Below are positions 8,765-17,737 of a stretch of DNA of 64,000 nucleotides, piece by piece (the stretch's first letter is position 1; every line of letters starts with the position of its first letter). The stretch covers positions 45,604 to 109,603 of the forward strand of contig JAJEDD010000014.1 of the NCBI GenBank assembly GCA_022821685.1, in the 5' to 3' direction. Origin of the DNA: Acidimicrobiia bacterium. Its GTDB lineage: Bacteria; Actinomycetota; Acidimicrobiia; Acidimicrobiales; Aldehydirespiratoraceae. The position numbers were made by a program, and so were the translations under genes. The notes beneath the pieces were generated by a model, which saw only the letters and a list, made by a program, of their open reading frames with translations, had not been told where the DNA came from and searched no databases.

Positions 8765-11539
8765 ATGCAGCAGCGGAAGCTGATTGAGGCGGCGTTGCCG
8801 CTGGATGCGATCAATGCGGCCGCTGCCCGGGAGAAGTCGATCCGGCACGGCCATCCCGCCTCACTGCATCTGTGGTGGGCGCGGCGGCCGTTGGCGGCGT
8901 GTCGGGCGGTGCTGTTCGCCTCGCTGGTTGACGACCCCTCCGGTGACACCTCCCTGAACCCGGACGAGCAGAGGGCTCGGCGGGCCGATCTGTTCAAGTT
9001 GATCACGAGGCTGGTCGACTGGAGAAGCAGCAACGACCCTGGGGTGCTAAGCGAAGCCCGAGCCGTGATCCGGGAGTCGTGCGGCGGGGAACTGCCGGCC
9101 GTGCTAGATCCGTTCGCCGGGGGCGGGTCGATCCCGCTCGAGGCCCAGCGGCTCGGGCTGAAGGCCCATGCCGGGGACCTGAACCCCGTCGCCGTGCTGA
9201 TCAACAAGGCCCTCATCGAGATCCCGCCCCGGTTCGCGGGGAAGCCTGCGGTGAGTCCCGACCAGTCCGGCGCCGCCGCGCTGGGGTCGTGGCCGGGATC
9301 GACGGGACTGGCCGCCGACGTCCGCCACTACGGCCGGTGGATGCGTGACAGAGCCGCAGATCGCATCGGTCATCTGTATCCGGACGTCGAGCTGCCGGCC
9401 GAGCACGGCGGAGAGCGGGCCACGGCCATCGCCTGGCTGTGGACGCGCTCCGTACGCTGCGCGAACCCCGCCTGCGGCACCACCATGCCGCTGGCGTCGT
9501 CGTGGTGGCTGTCCAAGAAGAAGAGCCGCCGGTCGTGGCTGACGCCGGTGATCGATGGTGGCCGGGTCCGCTTCCGGATCGACGGCGGCGCCGGCGAGCC
9601 GCCGAGCCCACCCAAGCACGGGAGGGCCAAGTTCCGTTGCATCGTCTGCGGTGAAGCATGCCCGGAGGGCCACGTCAAGAGCGAGGCCGCGGCCGGGCGC
9701 ATGGGCGCCCTCATGACAGCGGTCGCCGCCGAGGGGAACCGGCAGCGGGTCTATCTGGCTCCCGACGAGCGCCACGAGCAGGCCGCAAGGATTGACGACT
9801 GCGATGCCCCGGACTTTGGCGGACTGCCCAATAAGGCACTCGGATTCCGCGTTCAGCAATGGGGAATGACGCAATGGGCCGATCTGTTCACACCCCGACA
9901 ACTGACCGGGCTGTGCACCTTCTCCGACCTCGTGTCGGAGGTCCGTGAGCATATCCGGGACGACGCCCGAGCGGCCGGCATGGCCGACGACGGTGTTGCT
10001 CTGCGCGATGGCGGCATCGGAGCGTCGGCCTATGCCGAGGCGGTCTCCGTTTACCTGGCGTTCGCAGTCTCGAAGCTGGCCGACCTCGGCAACTCGCTCT
10101 GTAGGTGGGAGCCCGTAGCCGAATGTCCCCGGCAGCTTTTTTCTCGACAGGCCATCCCGATGATCTGGGACTTCGCAGAGGGCAACCCGCTGTCGGAGTC
10201 GTCGGGCTCGTGGTCAGTGATCCTCCACGGCATCGTGCGCGCCTTCGACTCGCCCGCATGGCCGCCGCCGCCGCCCGTGCACGCCGGCAGGGTCGAGAGG
10301 CAAGACGCCACGTCGCTGGCGACGCCGGCGACGCCGGTGCTGGTGTCCACCGATCCGCCCTACTACGACAACGTCGGCTACGCGGACGTGTCGGACTTCT
10401 TCTACGTGTGGCTGCGCCGCTCGCTGCGAAGCGTGTTCCCCGAGACGTGCTCCACGCTGCTCGCCCCCAAGGTACAGGAACTGATCGCGGCGCCCTACCG
10501 TCACGATGACGACAGGCGGACCGCCGAGAGCTTCTTCGAGGACGGGCTGGGACGGGTGTTCGAGCGGTTGCGAGACATCCAGGATCCCCGCTTCCCGCTG
10601 ACCGTCTACTACGCCTTCAAGCAGGCCGAGACCGATGAGGGCGGCACCGCGTCCACCGGCTGGGAGACGATGCTCGCCGCGCTGCTCGACGCCGGGCTGT
10701 CGATCACCGGAACCTGGCCGGTGCGCAGCGAGGCTTCCAACCGTATGCGGTCGCTGGACAGCAACGCCCTGGCCTCCTCCATCGTGCTTGTCTGCCGACC
10801 CCGACCCGCGGACGCGCCGATGGCGTCGCGCCGGGACTTCCTCGACCGGCTGTCCCACCGCCTGCCTGAGGCTCTGACGCTCATGCGCCAAGGCAGCATC
10901 GCTCCGGTCGACCTGGCCCAAGCGGCCATAGGCCCAGGCATGGAGATCTTCTCGCAGTACTCCCGAGTGGTGGAGGCGAGTGGCACCGACATGACCGTCC
11001 GCGACGCGCTCGCCGCCATCAACCGGGTGCTGGACGAGACGCTCGAAGGTGCCGATGCCGACCTGGACGCCGACACCCGCTGGGCGGTCACCTGGTACGG
11101 CGAGCAGGGCCACGACCCCGGCGACTACGGCCGGGCCGAGCAACTGTCCAAGGCCCGCAACACCTCGGTAGCCGGCCTAGTGGAGGCGGGCATAGTGGAA
11201 GCCAGCGGCGGCAAGGTAAGGCTGCTCCCAAGAGCCGCGCTCGACCGAGACTGGGATCCCGAAGACGACCAGCGCCGCACAGTCTGGGAAGTAGCGCAGT
11301 ACATGATCCGGCGACTCGAGGACAGCGGAGAGCGTGCCGCCGCCGACCTGCTGCGCTCCGCCGACGCCGACGCCGAACCGGCCCGTGACCTCGCCTACCG
11401 GCTCTACCACATCTGTGAGCGCAAGGGCTGGGCCGCCGAAGCCCTCGCCTATAACAGCCTCGTAGCCGTCTGGCCCGAGCTCACCCGCCTCGCCGCTGAG
11501 CCTGCTCAAGGCCAGACCGATCTCGGCTTCACTGGCTGA
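8765..11539 (+). CDS. DUF1156 adenine-specific DNA methylase with zinc ribbon, copy A
   Basis: The N-terminus carries the DUF1156 signature (LIEAALPLDAIN, then SLHLWWARRPLAACRAVLF). The SAM-binding motif DPFAGGGSIPLEAQ starts at D115 and the catalytic DPPY is at 530-533, followed by YADVSDFFYVWLRR. Two cysteine knuckles (about 232-237, CANPACG; about 292-298, CIVCGEAC) look like a zinc ribbon. The 924-residue protein would modify adenine N6 in host DNA and so mark self for the locus. The start could be GTG 8762 or ATG 8765; the ATG forms a TGATG overlap with a 31-codon upstream frame (8670-8765). The close paralogue begins 20 bp downstream. Confidence 0.92.
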   Translation: MQQRKLIEAALPLDAINAAAAREKSIRHGHPASLHLWWARRPLAACRAVLFASLVDDPSGDTSLNPDEQRARRADLFKLITRLVDWRSSNDPGVLSEARAVIRESCGGELPAVLDPFAGGGSIPLEAQRLGLKAHAGDLNPVAVLINKALIEIPPRFAGKPAVSPDQSGAAALGSWPGSTGLAADVRHYGRWMRDRAADRIGHLYPDVELPAEHGGERATAIAWLWTRSVRCANPACGTTMPLASSWWLSKKKSRRSWLTPVIDGGRVRFRIDGGAGEPPSPPKHGRAKFRCIVCGEACPEGHVKSEAAAGRMGALMTAVAAEGNRQRVYLAPDERHEQAARIDDCDAPDFGGLPNKALGFRVQQWGMTQWADLFTPRQLTGLCTFSDLVSEVREHIRDDARAAGMADDGVALRDGGIGASAYAEAVSVYLAFAVSKLADLGNSLCRWEPVAECPRQLFSRQAIPMIWDFAEGNPLSESSGSWSVILHGIVRAFDSPAWPPPPPVHAGRVERQDATSLATPATPVLVSTDPPYYDNVGYADVSDFFYVWLRRSLRSVFPETCSTLLAPKVQELIAAPYRHDDDRRTAESFFEDGLGRVFERLRDIQDPRFPLTVYYAFKQAETDEGGTASTGWETMLAALLDAGLSITGTWPVRSEASNRMRSLDSNALASSIVLVCRPRPADAPMASRRDFLDRLSHRLPEALTLMRQGSIAPVDLAQAAIGPGMEIFSQYSRVVEASGTDMTVRDALAAINRVLDETLEGADADLDADTRWAVTWYGEQGHDPGDYGRAEQLSKARNTSVAGLVEAGIVEASGGKVRLLPRAALDRDWDPEDDQRRTVWEVAQYMIRRLEDSGERAAADLLRSADADAEPARDLAYRLYHICERKGWAAEALAYNSLVAVWPELTRLAAEPAQGQTDLGFTG

Positions 11540-11559
11540 CGGGTGAGAGAGCGCAGGAC

Positions 11560-14280
11560 ATGAGCCGGAAGCGGAAGTTGATTGAGGTGGCGTTGCCTCT
11601 GGACGCGATCAATGCGGCGGCCGCTACCGAGAAGTCGATTCGGAAGGGGCATCCGTCCACGCTCCATCTGTGGTGGGCGCGGCGGCCGTTGGCAGCTTGT
11701 CGGGCGGTGCTGTTCGCCTCGCTGGTCGACGACCCCTCCTGCGACGCGTCGTTGACTCTGGGAGAGCAGGAGGTCAGACGGAAGGAGCTATTCGGGCTCT
11801 TGGAGCGACTTGTGCAGTGGGCCAACAGCAACGACTCCACACTTTTCCATGAAGCACACCAAGAGATCATGAAATCTGCGGGGGGGGGGGGCTTGCCCGC
11901 GGTGCTGGATCCGTTCGCCGGCGGGGGGTCGATTCCGTTGGAGGCGCAGCGATTGGGCTTGGAGGCGTATGCCGGAGACTTGAACCCGGTGGCGGTTCTC
12001 ATCAACAAGGCCCAGGTAGAGATCCCGCCTCGGTTCGCGGGACGCGCGCCCATACACGCGGTCACGGGGCAGGCCAGCGCTCTTGACTCTTGGGAGGGTG
12101 CGGCGGGCCTGGCTGCCGATGTGCGGCACTACGGCCAGTGGATGCGGGAACAGGCCGAGGCTCGCATCGGCCGCCTGTATCCGAGCATCACGATTCCCAA
12201 GGAAGACGGGGGCGGAGAGGCCACCGTCATTGCCTGGCTGTGGGCTCGTACCACGCTCTGCCTGAACCCCGCCTGCGGCTTCACCATGCCGCTGCTCAAC
12301 TCGTTCGCGCTGTCGAGACGCAAGGGCAGGGAGGCCTGGCTCGAGCCGGTCCCCGACCGTGTGAACAAGCAGATCCGCTTTCGGATCAGGCGCGGGCCCA
12401 GCTGCCAGCCAGGCGGAACTGTGACTCGGAGCGGGGCCACATGCTTGGCCTGCGGAGCCGCCGTGCCGCTCAAGGAGGTCCGAGCCGCGGGCAAGGCGAA
12501 GGGCTTGGGCTCACAACTCGTCTGCATCGTGGCCGAAGGGGACCGCAAACGGATCTACCTGCCGGCACATGAGGATCATCTCCGTGCATCTCAAGTGGTG
12601 CCGCCCGCCGACCCGCCCTCGGGAAGCCTGCCTAGCAAGGCTCTGGGATTCCGCGTCCAGCAATACGGCGTTACGCACTGGGCAGAGTTGTTCACAGCCC
12701 GCCAACTCACCACGATGTGCACCTTCGCTGACTTGGTGGCCAAGGCTCGCGAGCGAGTGCTGGCCGACGGAGGCGACGAGTCGTATGCCGACGCGATCGC
12801 CCACTACCTCAGCCTGGTCATCGGACGCCTGGCCAACCGCAGTTCCAACCTGTGCTTCTGGAATCCGGGCCGTGACACGATCGAACAGGTCTTCGCCCGC
12901 AACGCCCTGCCGATGGTTTGGGTCTACGCCGAGGGCAACCCGTTCTCCAACTCCTCCGGCAACTTCCTTGGCCAGCTCGAGTACTTGGTGGCGGCGCTCG
13001 AAAGGGTCCCAGCGCAAGGCCGTGGATATGTGAAGCAACTTGATGCTCACCAACCACACGACCTAGAGCGTCGAGTAATGGTGTGCACTGATCCTCCGTA
13101 CTACGACAACATCCCCTACGCCGACCTTTCGGACTTCTTCTATGTGTGGCTGCGTCGCTGCCTGAAGAACATCTACCCGGACCTGACAAGCCGGCTACTG
13201 GCACCGAAACAGGAGGAGTTGATCGCGGAACCGGCTCGTCAGGGCGACTGGGACTCCGCAGCCGCTTTCTTCGAGGAGGGGTTGAGGGAGGCTTTCGCGG
13301 CCACTCTCGACATTCAGGACGACGACTATCCGCTCACCATCTTCTATGCCTTCAAGCAGTCCGAGGACACGGGCGACGGTGCGGGACGCGTGTCCACGGG
13401 CTGGGAGACCATGCTGGAAGGACTCCTCGACTGTGGCGTGACCATCACCGGCACCTGGCCTATCCGGACCGAGCAGCCCGGGGGACTGCGGGTGGTGGGC
13501 CGCGCCGCCCTCGCCTCGTCCATCGTGCTGGTGTGCCGCCGACGGAGCGCGGACGCTCCCCTCACCACCCGGCGGGACTTCCTGTCGTCGCTCCACGGCG
13601 AGTTGCCGGAGGCCCTGCGGCTGATGCAGCAGGGCAACATCGCGCCGGTGGACCTCGCCCAGGCGTCCATCGGCCCCGGCATGGCGATCTTCTCGCGGTA
13701 CCAGCGTGTGGTGGAGGCCGACGGCGGGTCGATGTCGGTGCGCGACGCGCTGGCCGCCATCAACCGGGCGCTCGACGTGGTGCTGGCCGAGCAGGAGGCC
13801 GACTTCGATGCGGACACGCGCTGGGCGGTCGCCTGGTACAGCGAGTTCGGCTTCGATGACGGATCCGCGGGGATGGCCGAGACCCTGAGCAAGGCCAAGA
13901 ACACATCCATCGAGGGCCTGGTTCGTGCGGGGATCCTCCAGCAACAAGGCAACGCCTGCCGCCTGCTGGCCCGAGGCGAACTGGACGAGGATTGGACGCC
14001 GGCAACCGACGAGCGCCTTACCGTGTGGGAGGTCGTGCAGCATCTGATCCGCAAGCTGGACAACGAGGGCGAGATGGCGGCCAGCGATCTGATGCGCTCC
14101 GTGGGCGGCCTCGCCGAACCGGCGCGGGAACTCGCCTACCGGCTCTACCACCTGTGCGAGCGCAAGGGCTGGACAGCCGACGCGCTCGCCTACAACGGCC
14201 TGGTCGCCGCCTGGCCCGAACTGACTCGTCTGGCCGACAAGCCCCCCGAGGGACAGGCGTCGCTCGGGTTCACAGGCTGA
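11560..14280 (+). CDS. DUF1156 adenine-specific DNA methylase, copy B, with an in-frame 12-G tract
   Basis: This 906-residue paralogue of copy A keeps the DUF1156 N-terminus almost unchanged, motif DPFAGGGS at D117 and DPPY at 511-514. Its cysteine pairs CLNPAC and CLACGAAV match those of copy A. Residues 107-111 (Ala-Gly-Gly-Gly-Gly) are encoded by an uninterrupted run of 12 G that copy A lacks at the same place (GTGCGGCGGGGAAC). Losing or gaining one G would give a stop soon after motif I and before DPPY, so the gene can be switched off by slippage. The frame is ON in this sequence. The similar target-region architecture suggests a related but not necessarily identical DNA specificity. Confidence 0.92.
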   Translation: MSRKRKLIEVALPLDAINAAAATEKSIRKGHPSTLHLWWARRPLAACRAVLFASLVDDPSCDASLTLGEQEVRRKELFGLLERLVQWANSNDSTLFHEAHQEIMKSAGGGGLPAVLDPFAGGGSIPLEAQRLGLEAYAGDLNPVAVLINKAQVEIPPRFAGRAPIHAVTGQASALDSWEGAAGLAADVRHYGQWMREQAEARIGRLYPSITIPKEDGGGEATVIAWLWARTTLCLNPACGFTMPLLNSFALSRRKGREAWLEPVPDRVNKQIRFRIRRGPSCQPGGTVTRSGATCLACGAAVPLKEVRAAGKAKGLGSQLVCIVAEGDRKRIYLPAHEDHLRASQVVPPADPPSGSLPSKALGFRVQQYGVTHWAELFTARQLTTMCTFADLVAKARERVLADGGDESYADAIAHYLSLVIGRLANRSSNLCFWNPGRDTIEQVFARNALPMVWVYAEGNPFSNSSGNFLGQLEYLVAALERVPAQGRGYVKQLDAHQPHDLERRVMVCTDPPYYDNIPYADLSDFFYVWLRRCLKNIYPDLTSRLLAPKQEELIAEPARQGDWDSAAAFFEEGLREAFAATLDIQDDDYPLTIFYAFKQSEDTGDGAGRVSTGWETMLEGLLDCGVTITGTWPIRTEQPGGLRVVGRAALASSIVLVCRRRSADAPLTTRRDFLSSLHGELPEALRLMQQGNIAPVDLAQASIGPGMAIFSRYQRVVEADGGSMSVRDALAAINRALDVVLAEQEADFDADTRWAVAWYSEFGFDDGSAGMAETLSKAKNTSIEGLVRAGILQQQGNACRLLARGELDEDWTPATDERLTVWEVVQHLIRKLDNEGEMAASDLMRSVGGLAEPARELAYRLYHLCERKGWTADALAYNGLVAAWPELTRLADKPPEGQASLGFTG
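11880..11891 (+). repeat. Homopolymeric G12 tract (candidate phase-variation tract)
   Basis: Twelve consecutive G residues lie inside methylase B, ten codons before its SAM-binding DPFAGGGS motif. Read with one G fewer, the frame meets TGA near 11980. With one more it meets TGA near 12090. Both precede the catalytic DPPY at about 13090. A sequencing-length error is unlikely as the sole explanation because the given length preserves the full 906-codon frame. Confidence 0.8.
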
Positions 14281-14342
14281 TCGCCACAGTCGATACGTCC
14301 CGGATAGGGGCAACTGTCGCACGGCTGAGATAGAAGTAGGCA

Positions 14343-17300
14343 ATGGCGCTTTCGAACTATGAGCGGGTGGGCAAGGCGGTGGCGTTGCTGGGCGAGGGCC
14401 TGGCCCCGTTCGTGGCCCGCGAGTGCCGGGCGCAGTTCGGCGACGACTGGACTACCGGCGTACAGCGGGCCAACACCCGGGGCCCGGGTCGGCCCCGGCC
14501 GGTCAACCCCACCGACGCGCAGTTCCTGCTCAAGGTCATGTGGGACGAATGGAACACGATCTTCTCCAAGAAGCTCTCCCGCAACGACCGCAGCTACGTC
14601 TCGGAGCTGCAGACGGTGCGCAACTCGTGGGCCCACAACGACAGCTTCTCCACCGACGACGCACTGCGAGCACTGGACACCGCCAGGCGGCTGCTGGAGT
14701 CGGCGGGCTCGGGCGCTCAGGCCAACGAGGTGGACCGGCTCCACGGGGAGCTGCTGCGGCTCAAGTTCGACGAACAGGCCCGAAACATCAGCCGACGGGC
14801 GGCCGGCGCCAAGAACGGGGGTGCGCCGTCGGCGGGCATCCCCGGCTGGCGGAGCGTGATCGAGCCCCACGACGACGTGTCCACCGGCCGGTTCCGGCTG
14901 GTGGAGTTCGCCGCCGACCTGCACAAGGTGTGGCGAGGCGAGGCGGCGTCCGAGTACGGCGACCCGGTCGAGTTCTACCGGCGGACATACATCACCGAGG
15001 GACTGGCCAGCCTGATCGTCGGTGCCGTCCACTGCTTCAGCGGCGAGGCCGGCGATCCGGTCGTGCAGCTTCAGACCAACTTCGGCGGAGGCAAGACCCA
15101 CTCCCTGATCGCCCTCTACCACCTGGCCGGCGGCACCTCGGCCCCACAGCTCAAGGGCGTGGAGGACCTCCTGGCTGCCCACGGCTTGGAACTCCCGTCG
15201 GAGCCAGTGCGACGGGCGGTGCTGGTCGGGCATCAGCTCGGCCCCGGCGACACCGACACCAAGGGCGACGGCACGGTCGTCCGCACCATGTGGGGCGAGC
15301 TGGCCCACCAGTTGGGCGGTGCCGAAGGCTACGCGCTGGTGTCCGAGGCCGACCGGCGAGGGACCAATCCGGGAGAATCTCTCACCGCGCTGTTGCGCTC
15401 CTGCGCGCCGTGCCTCATCCTGATCGACGAGTGGGTGGGCTACGCCCGGCAGCTCTACGGCCAGTCCGAACTGCCCGCCGGGACCTTCGATGCGCACTTC
15501 AGCTTCGCCCAGGCCCTGACCGAGGCCGCGGCGGCCACCCCCGGCGCGCTGCTGGTAGCGACGATCCCGTCGTCGCAGATCGAGGTCGGCGGCGAGGGCG
15601 GGCAGGCGGCGCTGACCCGTCTGGAGAACCTGTTCGCCCGCACTCGGGCCAACTGGCGCACCGCAACCGCCGAGGAGAGCTTCGAGATCGTACAGCGGCG
15701 CGTCTTCAAGGACCTGTCGTCCGAGGGACGCCGAGAGCGCGACGCGGTGGTGCGGGCGTTCTCCAAGATGTACCAGTCCCACACTGGCGAGTTCCCGCCC
15801 GAGTGCCGCGAGGGCGACTACCAGCGGCGCATGAAGGCCACCTACCCGATCCATCCCGAGCTATTCGACCGGCTCTTCGGAGAATGGTCCACGCTGGAGC
15901 GCTTCCAGCGCACACGCGGGGTGCTGCGGATCATGGCCGAGGTCGTGCATGCGCTGTGGATCGGCGACGATCCCAGCCTGTTGATCATGCCCTCGACCAT
16001 TCCCATCGACGACATCGATGTGGCAGAGGAACTGATGGGCCACCTCGACCCGGACTGGCGAACGGTCGTCGAGACCGACGTGGACGGCTCCGGCGCCCTG
16101 CCGCTGCGGCTCGACCGCGAGCATCCGAGCCTCGGCCGGTTCCGAGCGGCCCGCAAGGTGGCCCGCACCGTCTATTTCGGCACCGCTCCGTCGCAGCAGG
16201 TCGCCAACCGCGGCCTCGACGACCGATCCATCAAGCTCGGCTGCCTGCAGCCCGGCGCCGAGCGGCCCGCCGTCTACGGCGACGCCCTGCGCAGGCTGTC
16301 GGACCAGGCGATGTACCTGTACCGCGACGGCACGCGCTACTGGTACGCGCTCCAGCCAACCGTCAACCGCATGGCACGCGACCGGGCCGAGAACCACTTC
16401 GGCGACGCGGACGCCGACGAGGTGATCCGCGGGCTGGTCGACGACGCGCTGCGCCGGGACAGAGGCCTATTCGCGAGCGTCCACGCTTGCCCCCGCAGTC
16501 CCGCCGACGTGCCCGACGAGGACGAGGTCCGCCTAGTGGCGCTGGACCCGACCGCTCCCCACGACACCAAGGTCGACCACAGCGAAGCCCTCCGAACCGC
16601 CGAGATGATCCTGCTGGAGCGCTCCGGCGGCGCCCGCCAGTTCAGCAACATGCTGGTGTTCCTCGCCGCCGACGCGGCGCGCCTGCGGGACCTGCGCCAA
16701 GCGGTGCGCAGCTGCCTGGCCTGGGACTCGATCGACCGGGACGCCGACTCCCTCGGCCTCGACGAGTTCCAGAAACGACAGACCCGCGCCAAGGTCGCCG
16801 AAGCCCACGACACCGTCAAGACCCGCGTCGGCGAGACCTACGTCTGGGCCCTGCACCCGATGCGGCCGCCCGATGACCCCACCGGGGAGATTCGTTGGGA
16901 GCGGGCGAGACTCACCTCCTCGGCGTCGCTGGCCGAGCGCGTCTCCCGCAAGCTCGACCAGGACGAGGCGCTCATCCGTCAGTACGCGGGAACCCGCCTG
17001 CGCCTCGACCTCGACCGAGTACCGCTGTGGCGCGACGGACCCGACGGCGAAAGGCTCTCCGTCTCGGTAAAGCAGTTGTGGGAGGACTTCACCCGATACC
17101 TGTACCTGCCGAGGCTCCTGCGGCGAAGCGTCCTTGAAGACGCCATCAAGAACGGCGTGGCCGACACCGCCTGGAGCACCGAGGGCTTCGCGTACGCCGA
17201 CGGCCACAACGGCGAGCGCTATGTCGGCCTGCGAGCCGCGGAGCAGTTGAGTTCGGTGGCGCCGAGCGGACTAGTGGTCCACCCGGACGCCGCTGCCCGC

Positions 17301-17648
17301 CAATTCGCCGAAGACGAGCCAGAGTCCCCGCCGACGGAGGAAGACGGCGACACAGAGAGCGTGCCGAAGGATCCCATCCCAGTCATCGAGATCGAGGCTC
17401 CTCCACATCAGCCCAGGCCGACCCGATACTACGGTCGGGTGACGCTCGCCTCGGACCGCTGGACCCTTGTCGCAGCCGACATCGCCGAAGGAGTCGTGCA
17501 GCGACTCGACCGGACCGAGGGAGCCGAGATCAAGGTCACGATCGAGATCGAAGCCACCGCCGCGGCCGGCTTCGATGAAGAAACTCAGGCCGACATCGCC
17601 GAGAACTCCGTCACGCTGAGATTCAACGCCAGCGACTTCGAGAACTGA
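14343..17648 (+). CDS. DUF499 family ATPase with N-terminal Swt1/HEPN-like domain (Hma-like ATPase)
   Basis: This 1101-residue protein begins with a helical domain containing SELQTVRNSWAHN, an R93-x4-H98 motif of the HEPN kind. In Swt1-like HEPN domains this motif can be the RNase active site. The DUF499 ATPase follows, with Walker A NFGGGKTHS (K251) and Walker B CLILIDEW (D362, E363). The rest is a long helical region and an acidic linker rich in E and P (about 985-1010), ending in an Alba/PUA-sized C-terminal beta domain. In helicase-methylase-ATPase systems this is the third core component, probably coupling recognition to an effector step. It is the last gene of the locus. Confidence 0.88.
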   Translation: MALSNYERVGKAVALLGEGLAPFVARECRAQFGDDWTTGVQRANTRGPGRPRPVNPTDAQFLLKVMWDEWNTIFSKKLSRNDRSYVSELQTVRNSWAHNDSFSTDDALRALDTARRLLESAGSGAQANEVDRLHGELLRLKFDEQARNISRRAAGAKNGGAPSAGIPGWRSVIEPHDDVSTGRFRLVEFAADLHKVWRGEAASEYGDPVEFYRRTYITEGLASLIVGAVHCFSGEAGDPVVQLQTNFGGGKTHSLIALYHLAGGTSAPQLKGVEDLLAAHGLELPSEPVRRAVLVGHQLGPGDTDTKGDGTVVRTMWGELAHQLGGAEGYALVSEADRRGTNPGESLTALLRSCAPCLILIDEWVGYARQLYGQSELPAGTFDAHFSFAQALTEAAAATPGALLVATIPSSQIEVGGEGGQAALTRLENLFARTRANWRTATAEESFEIVQRRVFKDLSSEGRRERDAVVRAFSKMYQSHTGEFPPECREGDYQRRMKATYPIHPELFDRLFGEWSTLERFQRTRGVLRIMAEVVHALWIGDDPSLLIMPSTIPIDDIDVAEELMGHLDPDWRTVVETDVDGSGALPLRLDREHPSLGRFRAARKVARTVYFGTAPSQQVANRGLDDRSIKLGCLQPGAERPAVYGDALRRLSDQAMYLYRDGTRYWYALQPTVNRMARDRAENHFGDADADEVIRGLVDDALRRDRGLFASVHACPRSPADVPDEDEVRLVALDPTAPHDTKVDHSEALRTAEMILLERSGGARQFSNMLVFLAADAARLRDLRQAVRSCLAWDSIDRDADSLGLDEFQKRQTRAKVAEAHDTVKTRVGETYVWALHPMRPPDDPTGEIRWERARLTSSASLAERVSRKLDQDEALIRQYAGTRLRLDLDRVPLWRDGPDGERLSVSVKQLWEDFTRYLYLPRLLRRSVLEDAIKNGVADTAWSTEGFAYADGHNGERYVGLRAAEQLSSVAPSGLVVHPDAAARQFAEDEPESPPTEEDGDTESVPKDPIPVIEIEAPPHQPRPTRYYGRVTLASDRWTLVAADIAEGVVQRLDRTEGAEIKVTIEIEATAAAGFDEETQADIAENSVTLRFNASDFEN

Positions 17649-17737
17649 CGCCGCCCTGTAGCAGCGTCGGCGGAGATGCAGGCGAGCTCATTCACGTCGA
17701 TTCCATCCGGTGGGGCGTGATCGGCCTAGGCGGTTCG

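Noticed and set aside
11543..11562. A six-codon frame between the two methylases ending on the second start
   Set aside because: Too short and not duplicated. A chance ATGA overlap.
14190..15854. A 554-codon frame on the minus strand opposite the ATPase gene
   Set aside because: It is an antisense shadow of DUF499. Composition is typical of the complement of a GC-rich gene, and there is no recognisable domain.
2031..17648. BREX, DISARM or Pgl assignment of the defence locus
   Set aside because: There is no PglZ phosphatase-like gene, BrxA/B, DrmA/DrmB or kinase PglW. The helicase, DUF1156 methylase and DUF499 ATPase fit Hma better.
17651..17680. A terminator hairpin after the ATPase gene
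   Set aside because: Only a 5-bp stem (CGCCG/CGGCG) with a 14-base loop and no T-run. Too weak to call.
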